A DNA stretch of 64,000 nucleotides, taken from positions 62,001 to 126,000 of the forward strand of contig JAFGOZ010000699.1 in the NCBI GenBank assembly GCA_016926235.1, written 5' to 3'. Positions within the stretch are counted from its first letter, which is position 1, and each line of letters starts with the position of its first letter. This document shows, in pieces, positions 53,412 to 62,718 of the stretch. Source of the DNA: Bacteroidales bacterium. GTDB taxonomy: Bacteria; Bacteroidota; Bacteroidia; Bacteroidales; UBA10428. Both the position numbers and the translations under genes were made by a program. Under the pieces are notes generated by a model. That model did not search any database and was not told the origin of the DNA. It worked only from the letters and a program-made list of their open reading frames with translations.

Positions 53412-56400
53412 ATGAAAGCACAATTATATCTCATTATATTTGGTCTTGTGTTCTTCTGCATTAAAGTTGATTCGCAAGATCTATTATGGAAAGCACACTA
53501 TGGTGGTATTGGAGAAACTTATCCATATAAAACCATTGTTGATGATCAAAATAATATATATACATTTGGAATTTTTAAAAATACCGTAATATTTGGAGGT
53601 ACTACAATTACCAGTACTAATGGTACCTATGATTTTTTCCTAAATAAAACTGATAATGAGGGTAATGTTGTTTGGACAAAACATACAAGCAACAATGGTA
53701 TTTCAATTGTGGGTGGAATATGTTTCTCACTTGATTATTCAAAAGTTATAATATCAGGAGCATTTCAAAGCACATTAGATTTAATAGACACAACTATTTC
53801 TTCAACAGGAGGGAATGATGCTTTCATTGCGATTTATTCAACGAATACTGGTGATTTAATTCAGGCAAATCTCATTGGCGCAGGGTTAAACTTAGCATCT
53901 AGCAATCAAACAATTAGAGACATTATTGTTAATGAGAACGATAGTATACTAATCTCTGGGATTTTTCGTGATACAATTATTTTTGGGGATATAACTAAAA
54001 ATATTGGCCTTCCCGGATTAAATGGATATGTTGCCAAGTGCGATATTTATGGTAATGTTGACTGGGCAAAAGCCTATAAAAGTAGTATAGCTGGTCCTGT
54101 TTTTTATTCAATCGAAGAAGCTAATAACGGATACTACCTAGCTGGCTATTTTAATGGAATTATGAATCTGGATGCAGGTAATCTTACTAGCTCAAATTAT
54201 GATATGTTATTATACAAAATGAATAAAGCTGGTGTTGGTATATGGGTAAGACAAATTGGTGGTCCCTCAGATGATTATGGTTATTCTACCACCTCAGATG
54301 AATTAGATAATGTTTATATTAATGGATATTTTACTAGTTCCTCTTTAAGGATAGACTCAACTAAAACGGACACCTCCAAATTAGTTATTGAGTATCAAGG
54401 CAGTAATGATCTAATATTTGTTAAATATAATGACGAAGGAACCCTTCAATGGGCTAATCATTTTGGATCAACAGGTGATGATAGACTATATAATTCATCA
54501 TATAAAAATGGTAACCTATTTATCGCTGGTCAGCTTGGTGGTTCCGTTACTTTTAGAGGTGAAAATATATCTCCGAAAGGTGGAATCGATGCTCTTGGTT
54601 TGGTTTTTGACTCATATGATAATTTAGTATATCTATTCCATCCAGGAGGAACATTAGATGATGTAGCAGTAGGATGCGCAATTGACAGTAGTGGAAATTT
54701 TATATTGAATGGTCATTATAAATCTTCAAAAATCTATTTCAAAAATGGAGATAGTTTAATGAATGACAATACAAGTGAAAAAGACATGTTCATAGCCAAA
54801 TACAACAAAATGAGCATAAGCATGGTCTCCACCCAACCCAGCTGTTATGGAGGCTCTAATGGCTCTATTAGTGTTACACCAGAAGGAATAGGTGAGGAAC
54901 CTTACACATATCAATGGTCACATGGTCCAACTACCCAAAACGTAAGCGGATTGGTTGCCGGATGGTACAAAGTAACCGTTACTGATAATACCGGTTATGT
55001 TGTGGTTGACTCTATACAGGTTGGTCAGCCAACGCAATTTGTTGTTACTTTAGATAGCACTTCGGATGTTAAATGCTTTGGTAATACAAATGGCAAAATT
55101 TACATTACACCAACAGGCGGTACCCCTTCATACTACTATTCATGGTCTTCACCTGATGGTTCGGGGCTTAAAGCAACCCAGCAGGACCAAACTACCCTCA
55201 CTCAGGGTACATACACGGTAATAGTAAGAGATTATAACTTCTGTTATGATACTGTAAGCGACATATCTATTAATGAGCCTACACCCATTGTTATTACAGG
55301 AATTGTGGATACCGTATCAGCTGAAGGGGCTGGCGACGGAAGTATTGATATTACGGTTACCGGAGGTACTCCTGCTTACTCCTATTTGTGGTCTAACGAT
55401 TCAATCACAGAAGATATAGATGATCTTGATGGCGGTACTTATAATGTTACGGTTACTGATGCCAATGGCTGTACAGAAGACACTTCATTCTTCGTTTATG
55501 AGCCAAATGCGTTGCTGATCGATTATTATAATATTACAGATATACATTGTTTTGGTGAAACGGATGGAGCTATTGATATAACCGTTTCCGGAGGGATTCC
55601 GGGTTACACTTATGTTTGGAAACAACAAGGCCACACGGATACTTTATCAACCGATCAGGATATTTCTAATTTATCAGAAGGCAACTACTATGTAACTATT
55701 ATAGATAATAATGGTATTGGCACCACTATAATTTCACCCATGTATACGATAACTGAACCAGACCTCTTAGGACTTGCTTTATTCCCGGAACAAATCTCCT
55801 GTTACAACAAAAACGATGGAGTTATAGATGCATACGCAACCGGTGGAACACCACCCTACACTCACCACTGGATAGACGATTACGATCCTGCATTCAATAA
55901 ATATACTGAAGATATTTCCAATCTGAAACAAGGATATTACAGAGATACCTGCCGGGATGCAAATGGTTGTTTAACCACCGGAAGCAGTCAGATATTAAAT
56001 CCACCGGCTATATCAGTATCCGTTGATAAACAAGACATCTCATGCCATACAGGACAGCATGACGGAAGTATATGTTTAACGCCATCAGGAGGATATTCTC
56101 CATATACTTACTTATGGAATAACGGAAAAACTACATCCTGTATAACATTATTATCTGCCGGTAGCTATTCATGCGTATTAAAAGATTCCAAAAACTGTCC
56201 TCTCAACGTTGGTCCTTACACAATTATAAGGCCGGCAGCCATATCACTTACAAATCAGTTAATTAATCCTGTAAGTTGCTATGGATTGAGTGATGGTTGG
56301 ACTGCAGTATATCCAACAGGAGGAACAGGCAAGGTTACCATAGACTGGACCGGCCCTGTTAATGGAACCGGCGATACATTATACAACATGCCTTTTGGAA

Positions 56401-57485
56401 CTTACTACCTTGTTGGCACCGATACTAACAACTGTACAGGTGAAGGCCAGGTTATTATGACACAGCCTCCAATTCTGGAATTAAATGTTGACAATCAGCA
56501 AAATATAGCATGTATGGGTGACAGCACAGGTGTAATTGAAGTAAGTGCTACCGGAGGTACCGGAGTTTTTACCTACGAATGGTCAACAATAGATGGTGGA
56601 GGTATTGTTCCTGGCAACTCTTCACAAAATACCCTGGCAGCGGGTTCATATAAAATATCCGTATTTGATGCCAATTTATGCGAGGATAGCACATCTTCAC
56701 CAATTATTCTATCAGAACCCTCAACAAAAGTATCTGCAGCTGAAGAACTGGCAAGTCACCAGGATGCGCTTTGCAACGGAAGCTCAGATGGAACGCTAAA
56801 AATTCTTGCCAGCAACGGCACACCACCCTATGAATATTCATTGAATCGTTCTGACTGGACTACAGACAGTAATTTTACTGGTCTTGGAGCAAATACATAT
56901 GTTCTTTGGGTTAGAGATGCAACTCCTTGCTATTCTGATGCTGCAGAAGCAGTAATTACCGAACCGGAAGCTATTCAGATATCTACACCAATTATTATAC
57001 ATGAAAGTGCAAGCGGGGCAAATGACGGGCAAATAACAATAATTGCCAATGGTGGAACAGGTGAACTTATCTATACATTACGACTTGGTGAAACAATACT
57101 TAACCAGGTTGACAGCATATTCACTTCGCTGGCACCCGGCGGGTATATGTTATCGATAAGAGATTTTAATGAATGTAATGCATCATTAACAGATACCCTG
57201 AAAGTAAATGCATACGTGAATGTGGATGACCTCATTTCATCCTGGCAAATAAATGTATTCCCAAATCCTACAAAAAACAAAACCTATATACGCCTGATAG
57301 GATACGAAAGACCATCTTTACAAGTAGATATTATTAATTTGAACGGTCAGAAAGTGTATAATGCTGTTTTCAACAAGATAAACAGCGATAGCTTGCTTGA
57401 AATTGACCTGTCTGATAAACCTAAAGGGGTTTACATACTATATTTGAATAACAAAAACTCTGGAATACAAATTATTCTTGAATAA
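53412..57485 (+). CDS. SprB-repeat surface protein with T9SS domain
   Basis: 1357 residues. Signal peptide 1-21. The first 460 residues form SBBP/propeller-like repeats (AHYGGIGETYPYKTIVDDQN, WANHFGSTGDDRLYN, FIAKYNK). About nine SprB-type repeats follow from about 470 to 1220, each with C(Y/F)G-x-x-(D/N)G-x-I..TP-GG and a TVTDxNGC-like end. The last 80 residues are a type A T9SS domain (FPNPTKNKTYIRL). SprB is the gliding adhesin of Flavobacterium; this shorter protein may be an adhesin, without proof of motility. The 5' third is more AT-rich than the repeat part. Confidence 0.87.
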   Translation: MKAQLYLIIFGLVFFCIKVDSQDLLWKAHYGGIGETYPYKTIVDDQNNIYTFGIFKNTVIFGGTTITSTNGTYDFFLNKTDNEGNVVWTKHTSNNGISIVGGICFSLDYSKVIISGAFQSTLDLIDTTISSTGGNDAFIAIYSTNTGDLIQANLIGAGLNLASSNQTIRDIIVNENDSILISGIFRDTIIFGDITKNIGLPGLNGYVAKCDIYGNVDWAKAYKSSIAGPVFYSIEEANNGYYLAGYFNGIMNLDAGNLTSSNYDMLLYKMNKAGVGIWVRQIGGPSDDYGYSTTSDELDNVYINGYFTSSSLRIDSTKTDTSKLVIEYQGSNDLIFVKYNDEGTLQWANHFGSTGDDRLYNSSYKNGNLFIAGQLGGSVTFRGENISPKGGIDALGLVFDSYDNLVYLFHPGGTLDDVAVGCAIDSSGNFILNGHYKSSKIYFKNGDSLMNDNTSEKDMFIAKYNKMSISMVSTQPSCYGGSNGSISVTPEGIGEEPYTYQWSHGPTTQNVSGLVAGWYKVTVTDNTGYVVVDSIQVGQPTQFVVTLDSTSDVKCFGNTNGKIYITPTGGTPSYYYSWSSPDGSGLKATQQDQTTLTQGTYTVIVRDYNFCYDTVSDISINEPTPIVITGIVDTVSAEGAGDGSIDITVTGGTPAYSYLWSNDSITEDIDDLDGGTYNVTVTDANGCTEDTSFFVYEPNALLIDYYNITDIHCFGETDGAIDITVSGGIPGYTYVWKQQGHTDTLSTDQDISNLSEGNYYVTIIDNNGIGTTIISPMYTITEPDLLGLALFPEQISCYNKNDGVIDAYATGGTPPYTHHWIDDYDPAFNKYTEDISNLKQGYYRDTCRDANGCLTTGSSQILNPPAISVSVDKQDISCHTGQHDGSICLTPSGGYSPYTYLWNNGKTTSCITLLSAGSYSCVLKDSKNCPLNVGPYTIIRPAAISLTNQLINPVSCYGLSDGWTAVYPTGGTGKVTIDWTGPVNGTGDTLYNMPFGTYYLVGTDTNNCTGEGQVIMTQPPILELNVDNQQNIACMGDSTGVIEVSATGGTGVFTYEWSTIDGGGIVPGNSSQNTLAAGSYKISVFDANLCEDSTSSPIILSEPSTKVSAAEELASHQDALCNGSSDGTLKILASNGTPPYEYSLNRSDWTTDSNFTGLGANTYVLWVRDATPCYSDAAEAVITEPEAIQISTPIIIHESASGANDGQITIIANGGTGELIYTLRLGETILNQVDSIFTSLAPGGYMLSIRDFNECNASLTDTLKVNAYVNVDDLISSWQINVFPNPTKNKTYIRLIGYERPSLQVDIINLNGQKVYNAVFNKINSDSLLEIDLSDKPKGVYILYLNNKNSGIQIILE

Positions 57486-57509
57486 AAAAAAGTAAACTTT
57501 GAATATAAT

Positions 57510-57541
57510 AAAGGCCTTAATCAAAATGAGGCCTTTTTTTT
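57510..57541 (+). terminator. terminator after the SprB-repeat gene
   Basis: AAAGGCCT (57510-57517) pairs with AGGCCTTT (57529-57536), then continued T. Confidence 0.85.
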
Positions 57542-57565
57542 ATATTTTTGAGCAAAACTATAAGT

Positions 57566-58039
57566 ATGAATATACGGATTTGGTTGCTTACTGTATTTTT
57601 TTGTTTATCCCTATCCATTACGGCACAAGATTATCAGTGGGGAGTAGGTGTTCGCCTTGGGCCTTCTGCAGGTATTACTGCAAAATATTCCTTAAGTAGT
57701 TACACCTACATTGATGGCATTCTGCATTTTCGTTGGCATGGTGCTTCAATAACCGGATTATATGAAATACATGCACCGGCTTTTGATGTGAATGATCTTT
57801 TCTGGTACTACGGGGGGGGTGCCCATGCAGGTTACTGGGAAGAGACGCATAACCACCCTTTCTATCATGACTTTGAATCCCATGCCCTCATTGGCGTAGA
57901 TGGCATAATTGGTTTGGAATATTACATCCGCGATATCCCTTTCACTATTGGACTGGATTACAAACCTTCGCTGAACTTCTTCGATTATTTCGGTTTTTTT
58001 TATGATGAGCTGGGTGTAACAATTCGATACGTTTTCTGA
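57566..58039 (+). CDS. small outer-membrane beta-barrel protein
   Basis: 157 residues from ATG 57566 (MNIRIWLLTVFFCLSLSITAQ signal peptide); an upstream TTG at 57548 would add six residues. The mature part alternates polar and aromatic residues (WGVGVRLGPSAGITAKYS, IDGILHFRWHGASITGLYEI) and ends in Tyr-Val-Phe, the typical C-terminal barrel signature. Function is unknown. It is preceded by the terminator of the SprB-repeat gene. Confidence 0.75.
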   Translation: MNIRIWLLTVFFCLSLSITAQDYQWGVGVRLGPSAGITAKYSLSSYTYIDGILHFRWHGASITGLYEIHAPAFDVNDLFWYYGGGAHAGYWEETHNHPFYHDFESHALIGVDGIIGLEYYIRDIPFTIGLDYKPSLNFFDYFGFFYDELGVTIRYVF

Positions 58040-58096
58040 GAATAATGGGTCGATAATCGTTTTTTTTAAAACACTCCATTTTTTTTTCATAAACTC

Positions 58097-58126
58097 TTGT
58101 ACGAAAAGAAAAAATCAATACCTTTG
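58097..58126 (+). promoter_or_regulatory. promoter of tRNA-Glu
   Basis: TTG (58097-58099), 19 nt, TACCTTTG (58119-58126), about 90 nt before the mature tRNA. Confidence 0.65.
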
Positions 58127-58214
58127 CACACCAATAAAATATTGGTTGATTTTTTGATTTGGTGATTTAATGGATGATAACAAATCCCCAATTCGCAAAT
58201 CAATAAATAGATTT

Positions 58215-58286
58215 GGTCCGTTCGTCTAGGGGTTAGGACGCCAGGTTTTCATCCTGGTAACAGGGGTTCGATTCCCCTACGGACTG
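58215..58286 (+). tRNA. tRNA-Glu (anticodon TTC)
   Basis: The acceptor stem GGTCCGT/ACGGACT has a G-T first pair. The anticodon stem CCAGG/CCTGG holds loop TTTTCAT (anticodon TTC). The T-loop is GTTCGATTC. It is 72 nt long with no encoded CCA. Its 3' end (58273-58288) is duplicated at 63508-63523, marking it as an integration site. Confidence 0.95.
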
Positions 58287-58288
58287 CA
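58273..58288 (+). other. attachment site, left copy (attL)
   Basis: TCCCCTACGGACTGCA covers the 3' end of tRNA-Glu and is repeated exactly at 63508-63523. Tyrosine-recombinase elements integrate in tRNA 3' ends and leave such direct repeats. Confidence 0.75.
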
Positions 58289-58295
58289 GGTTTTA

Positions 58296-58341
58296 AAAAG
58301 AAAGCCTCGTAATCAAAGAGATTACGAGGCTTTCTTTTTTT
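58296..58341 (+). terminator. strong terminator after tRNA-Glu
   Basis: GAAAGCCTCGTAATC (58300-58314) pairs perfectly with 58320-58334 around AAAGA. The stem extends by A-T pairs and ends in T residues. It lies just inside the island. Confidence 0.9.
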
Positions 58342-58730
58342 CAGGGGACGGATGGGGGGACGGTTTGTAATATTTTTTCTATTTAAGTGGGTGATTTTAT
58401 AAATTGTTCTATAAACCAAAACCTTAAAATCATGAAAATACTTACAGCAAATCTTATTCCTTCAACTTTGAATTCATTCCGTGCATGCTGATGACTTAAG
58501 AAAAAAATATATGTAAAATTAATGACTCTTCCATTTCGGCTCTTTGCATAAGAGTTCGTAATTATTGAAGTTGCGGTAGCCCATGATTGCTTGTTTCATG
58601 GCTATATAGTTACAATTTTTATTGCAATTTAGTGAATATAAATTGACAATAATAATTGTCAATTATTGGGATAAGGGCTTATGAAAAAAAAGAATACCTG
58701 TGTAATTACCTCACAGAAATTTTATTTCCT
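58342..58730. other. 389-nt intergenic stretch at the island's left end
   Basis: It holds the possible transposase remnant at 58519-58599 and a 10-bp hairpin, AATTGACAAT (58641-58650) with ATTGTCAATT (58655-58664), loop AATA. Otherwise it is AT-rich and shows no gene. Confidence 0.45.
58519..58599 (-). pseudogene. possible transposase C-terminal remnant
   Basis: On the minus strand, 26 codons read AIMGYRNFNNYELLCKEP before a stop. GYRNFxNY resembles the GFRNFENF end of ISL3-type transposases. There is no other part of an insertion sequence nearby. The match is short, so confidence is low. Confidence 0.3.
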
Positions 58731-60263
58731 CTAGATATTCATTTTCTTTCTTACTAATGAGCTAATAAATGTTGAAAAATCGGTAATGTCATTGTGAACA
58801 CTGGCTTTTTCCAACGCATCCATATACTCATCTCTTTTCTCAACTGGAATTACTGTCCATGGATATCCGCCTGATGCCATCATCGAATTCATTAAAAAAC
58901 GAGCTATCCGTCCGTTACCGTCAAAATAAGGATGGATGTATACAAAGAAAAAGTGACCCAGAACAACACGAACACATGGTTCAGATTCCTCTTTAAGCAG
59001 GTCAAATAATACCGGCAAAGCATGCCGAACAGCCTCATGGTTAGGTGGTGAATGTAATGAACCTTGAATAAAAACGGGACCATTCCGGTATCCTGCAAGG
59101 TCAGAAGCTTTTAAAATACCTGCTGTTACACTTGGAGCAAATAATTCACGGTACCATTCGCCATGGTCTTGATAAACAATCTCGCCCGGATTTTTACCTT
59201 CAAGAATGGATCTGATGCTCTTTTTAACAGCCTGAAATGCCTGATAATAACCACGAGCTGCCATTGCGTTTTTTTGTTCTTTATCTAGTTCATTATCGCC
59301 GGGATTCCAGTCTCCGCTCCTTACCCGTTCAATTAATTCGTGGGTAACCCGGTATCCTTCAATTGACAAAGAATGGTAGGCGTCCTCTGTATAATTATCC
59401 TCAACCTGTTTAAGATATTCTTCAACATCGATTGATAAACCACTTGTTTTGGGGAAATTGTCGATAACCTTTTGGCGCATTTGTCTCCACATAATACTAA
59501 TCCGGTTTACATAGGGCGATGTTTCCCGTGGGCTTAACATTACAGCAATTTTATCATTAAACGGGTCTGTTTCACGCACATCATACCCTGCAGATTTCAT
59601 AGTTTTCATTATTTCATCGGCAATTTTATCTTTAGCTATATTACGAAATGCACCTGCTAAACGTCCGGCAACAACGCTTTTCCCTCCATCAAGTAGTTTT
59701 GGTAATATTTCTGATGCGTCCTTTACCATGGCCAGGCAAGTTCTGGCATCGGTGGCATTGCGGGTAAAAAAATCTGCGCTACATGCAAGAAGGCCATAAA
59801 CCAAAGCACAAACCTGCAAACCTTCAATTTCAATCCTTTCAGCAGGTGAAGGTATGTCAACCTTTGAATCAAAAACAGAGGTGCCATGAAGTAGCTCAAC
59901 TTTGTTATTCGATGCTTTTGGCGAACGGATTAAAAGTTGCTTTGGTACAGAAAAATTACCACTATGCAACGACAGAGATTGTTCAGGTGACAAACACCAA
60001 TCTTTATTAAATCTCGAGTTAGTATATGAAGAAGTAAAATTCCAAAAAGAAGCATACCATGATGTTGTATCTCCTTCTTTTTCATCGGGGCGTTTTGCAA
60101 TGTACCATCCTCTTATAACCTCACGAATGAAACCATTTTCAACCAGGCGCTCTTTATGTGTCCTGGATAAATCATCCGCTTTAATAATAGCAATACCTTT
60201 AGCATTCTGAAGTTTCTTTAGTTCTCCCAATGATTCTGCAAGTTTTTCTGATGGAGTTGCCAT
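58731..60263 (-). CDS. Fic family protein with AbiEi-like N-terminal region
   Basis: 510 residues. The Fic core motif is HPYFDGNGR at 444-452, complete for AMP (or other nucleotide) transfer. SLSIEG at 298-303 matches the inhibitory motif SxxxE(G/N) placed before the Fic core, so the enzyme may be autoinhibited. The first 180 residues (KGIAIIKADDLSRTHKERL, FIREVIRGWYIAKRPDE) look like the winged-helix antitoxin region of AbiEi proteins. Thus toxin-type and antitoxin-type parts may be joined. It is a single leftward gene with three 24-bp repeats upstream. Confidence 0.88.
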   Translation of the reverse strand: MATPSEKLAESLGELKKLQNAKGIAIIKADDLSRTHKERLVENGFIREVIRGWYIAKRPDEKEGDTTSWYASFWNFTSSYTNSRFNKDWCLSPEQSLSLHSGNFSVPKQLLIRSPKASNNKVELLHGTSVFDSKVDIPSPAERIEIEGLQVCALVYGLLACSADFFTRNATDARTCLAMVKDASEILPKLLDGGKSVVAGRLAGAFRNIAKDKIADEIMKTMKSAGYDVRETDPFNDKIAVMLSPRETSPYVNRISIMWRQMRQKVIDNFPKTSGLSIDVEEYLKQVEDNYTEDAYHSLSIEGYRVTHELIERVRSGDWNPGDNELDKEQKNAMAARGYYQAFQAVKKSIRSILEGKNPGEIVYQDHGEWYRELFAPSVTAGILKASDLAGYRNGPVFIQGSLHSPPNHEAVRHALPVLFDLLKEESEPCVRVVLGHFFFVYIHPYFDGNGRIARFLMNSMMASGGYPWTVIPVEKRDEYMDALEKASVHNDITDFSTFISSLVRKKMNI

Positions 60264-60325
60264 ATTGATTTTGATCTTTTTACTTATTATTTATGTAGTA
60301 AATTTAGTAAATAATGTTGTATGAA

Positions 60326-60397
60326 TTTAAGTATATCGTGCTGTATTATTTTAAGTATATTCTGTTGTGCGGTTATAAGTATATCTTGCATAACCTT
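60326..60397. repeat. three tandem 24-bp repeats upstream of fic
   Basis: (T)T(T/A)TAAGTATAT-type words start at 60326, 60350 and 60374, exactly 24 nt apart, with partial similarity in the rest of each unit (CGTGCTGT, TCTGTTGT, CTTGCATA). They lie 63-134 nt before the fic start. Binding sites for the N-terminal winged helix of the Fic protein are a reasonable guess. Confidence 0.6.
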
Positions 60398-60462
60398 CTT
60401 TATATTATTTCAGGAAACTACAATAACACTTTTTTTTAAAATAATTGGCTTATGAAAAAAAA

Positions 60463-60657
60463 CTATACAACTTTCAATCCCTTAATGAAATAGCTAAGAT
60501 TTGACAGCATCTGCGCTGTCTCCTCCTTACTCACCCTGATATACTTTAAAAACTCCCTTTCGGTTTTATGCCCTGTAATTTTCATAATATCAATAGGTGA
60601 AATACCAGCCAGGTGCATATTGGTTGCTCCTGATCTGCGGGCGGTATGCCAAAACAA
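60463..60657 (-). pseudogene. tyrosine recombinase (integrase) C-terminal remnant
   Basis: About 64 residues remain: HTARRSGATNMHLAGIS (HxxR box), MKITGHKTEREFLKYIRVS (GHK and the catalytic Tyr). The N-terminal DNA-binding part and the first catalytic Arg and Lys are gone. Homology ends abruptly at about 60648, next to a terminator-like segment at 60661. It is the probable remnant of the enzyme that inserted the island. Confidence 0.85.
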
Positions 60658-60660
60658 AGT

Positions 60661-60696
60661 AAGAGCGAGGAATGAGCCTCACCTCGCTCTTTTTTT
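60661..60696. terminator. terminator abutting the broken integrase
   Basis: AAGAGCGAGG (60661-60670) pairs with CCTCGCTCTT (60682-60691), then a T run. GAGCGAGGAA is shared with the segment after tRNA-Gln (4667). The following AAATCTCACTCT (60702) recurs at 63605 downstream of the right attachment copy. Confidence 0.8.
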
Positions 60697-60843
60697 GCTT
60701 TAAATCTCACTCTCGAACCCTCTCTGAAAAAAACTTCTATTTATTGCAAGCCCCTTCCCTGTTTAAACTTGAAGTCTGTTTCCGTTTTACTATTTCTTTT
60801 TTGATTATTTCGCCCAATGAGAAGAATCCTGTATTGCTATGAT

Positions 60844-62121
60844 CTATCTTAAAAACAACCTGTGTCCCGCTTTAATGCTTTCGATTTGTTGATTATCTAC
60901 TCCCGGGTCTTTCGCGTATTCAGGCCATTGGGATACTACATCAATTATACTTTCTATAATTGCTTTTGCATCCTTTATGTTATTTTCTTTTCCCACTTTC
61001 AATAAATCATTTATCTCAAAGTTATCGCTTTTGCCATTTACAGAAAGCTGGTGCCTGTTCGTCCACAGTCCTTCAGGATTGTTACTGTAAATTATATCAT
61101 ACGCCGGTGATAATGACCATTCGCCTCCTTTATTCATTAGCAATGAAATATTCCTTGTATGGTCGTCCTGGTTTTTGGCTACAATATTAAATACCATTCT
61201 GCGAAATTGCTGATCAAATGTGTTGTAGGGTAATTTCATCCTTCGCAGCACAGTAAATACCTGTTCATAGGAATAAGCATTGGGGTTTTTAAAATCCATG
61301 GCTGCCAGGCCGCTTAAAGATTGCATGTGTATTTTATCCCCTTCCTCCCTCCTGTCAAATCGCCTGGTTAGAAAATGAGAACGATTATTTTCATGCACAA
61401 GCTTTGATTCAGCCATTGTAATATCACAATCAACAGCCATTCTGTAGTATGCATACTCAATCTTCCCATATCCCTGAGGGTCCCCCAGGTTATTCCCTGT
61501 CACCCCGTCCAGTTTAAGCACCCAATAACTGTGACCGGCACCATGTAGTATGTCTCCGGCCTTAAAAACGTTGTTTTCTTCATCCAGGGCAAGAATGGCT
61601 TTAGGCCTTGCTCCACCGGCAGAAGTACCAATATGCAGTATTTTTATAAGAGAGTCCTTATCAATATCCGTAAAATGCGCTTTTTGTTTTGATGCAAATA
61701 CCTTATTCGCTATATCAACAAGCTCTTCAAGCTGTATAACTCCCCTGTATTCCTTTGGATTATCCAGCACAGGTTCATATTCCAAAGCTCCCATTCCTCT
61801 TTTACCCGTATATCCTAACCTTTCCAGGGGTAATAGATCATTTACGGTTTTGCCTTCCATTGATAACCATGCATTCATAATCTGGTTCCCGAAATCGTCA
61901 GGCAGGGAATCGGCCAGCATGGGAGGTAATCCTTTATAGGTGTTAAAATTTAAATTTGGAAACTCATACAGTACTTTCTCCTTTAAGGGCATTAAAAAGG
62001 GTGAAACTTCCAGTCCTGTATTCACGAAACCCGGATCGTATTCAAAAACAGACACATTTCTGGCCTCGTTCCAAATTAAAGAACCTACTAATTTATCCCA
62101 TATGCTGACACGTATAATCAT
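60844..62121 (-). CDS. hipA: HipA family serine/threonine kinase toxin
   Basis: 425 residues. The N-terminal subdomain (1-110) has FGNQIMNAWLSMEGK. A glycine-rich loop SAGGARPKA lies at 167-175. The catalytic loop is KNQDDHTRN (316-324) and the metal-binding segment SPAYDIIYSN follows at about 338-347. HipA kinases inhibit growth by phosphorylating translation factors such as glutamyl-tRNA synthetase (known for E. coli HipA). The HipB-like regulator overlaps its start by 4 nt and should neutralise it. Confidence 0.92.
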   Translation of the reverse strand: MIIRVSIWDKLVGSLIWNEARNVSVFEYDPGFVNTGLEVSPFLMPLKEKVLYEFPNLNFNTYKGLPPMLADSLPDDFGNQIMNAWLSMEGKTVNDLLPLERLGYTGKRGMGALEYEPVLDNPKEYRGVIQLEELVDIANKVFASKQKAHFTDIDKDSLIKILHIGTSAGGARPKAILALDEENNVFKAGDILHGAGHSYWVLKLDGVTGNNLGDPQGYGKIEYAYYRMAVDCDITMAESKLVHENNRSHFLTRRFDRREEGDKIHMQSLSGLAAMDFKNPNAYSYEQVFTVLRRMKLPYNTFDQQFRRMVFNIVAKNQDDHTRNISLLMNKGGEWSLSPAYDIIYSNNPEGLWTNRHQLSVNGKSDNFEINDLLKVGKENNIKDAKAIIESIIDVVSQWPEYAKDPGVDNQQIESIKAGHRLFLR

Positions 62122-62435
62122 TTACTCTTTTTTGATGCTCGTTTTCTTTTCTTCTCCTCCATTTTCATCATCTCAATAGGACTAATACCTGGTGTCTGTA
62201 TGGCTGTATCCAGGTTCTCAAGTTTATCCAGTGCCCTGAGTATGCGTAAAAAACTTTTCAGAGTAATGGGTTTCCCACTCTCAATACGTGAGATTTCATC
62301 CGGCGCCTTCCCTATCAATTCTCCCAGCTTTTTCTGGCTCATATCCAGATTCAGACGTATCTCTTTCAATCGTTTTCCGATCTCCGAAAGTATCTGATCT
62401 TCCGTTAAGCTATACCATGGATGAAAATTAATCAT
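62118..62435 (-). CDS. hipB: HipB-like helix-turn-helix antitoxin
   Basis: 105 residues from ATG 62435 (MINFHPWYS). The Xre-type HTH is RLKEIRLNLDMSQKKLGELI, then DEISRIESGKPITLKSFLRI. The C-terminus is basic (EEKKRKRASKKSK). Gene order HipB-HipA with overlap is standard. The promoter overlaps small inverted words (ATTGT...ACAAT, 62446-62463), consistent with autorepression. Confidence 0.88.
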   Translation of the reverse strand: MINFHPWYSLTEDQILSEIGKRLKEIRLNLDMSQKKLGELIGKAPDEISRIESGKPITLKSFLRILRALDKLENLDTAIQTPGISPIEMMKMEEKKRKRASKKSK

Positions 62436-62445
62436 AATTTTATAT

Positions 62446-62513
62446 ATTGTGCAAATATACAATTTATATATTATATTTACTAATATATTTATTAAATATA
62501 CAATATATATTCC
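62446..62513 (-). promoter_or_regulatory. hipB promoter and candidate operators
   Basis: CAAATATA at 62452-62459 is TATATTTG on the minus strand (TAnnTTTG). ATTGT 62446-62450 and ACAAT 62459-62463 flank it as inverted words. AAATATACAAT recurs at 62453 and 62495, a 42-nt spacing. Confidence 0.45.
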
Positions 62514-62607
62514 TTAAAATATTCTACTATATACTTTCATCAGCAAGGTTTTGTTCATTCATGAAGAGCAGGAATTCATATAACATGCTATTTACAAGCA
62601 TATTAAG

Positions 62608-62638
62608 TTGTCAAAACGGAATTTTTTTATTAAATTTG
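62608..62638 (+). promoter_or_regulatory. hicB-hicA promoter
   Basis: TTG (62608-62610), 20 nt, TAAATTTG (62631-62638). A second possible -7 element, TAGATTTG at 62688-62695, lies nearer the start. Confidence 0.55.
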
Positions 62639-62718
62639 TGTATACTTTTATTACAATTCTTTACAACAAATATCAAAACATTTTTAATAGATTTGCGTTG
62701 ATTTAAAAAATTATTCAA

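Noticed and set aside
57499..57699. 66-residue frame overlapping the terminator and the small barrel gene
   Set aside because: It runs through a terminator hairpin and has no family features; the other frame encodes a signal peptide and barrel.
58433..58492. 19-residue frame inside the island near tRNA-Glu
   Set aside because: Too short, with no motif and no promoter.
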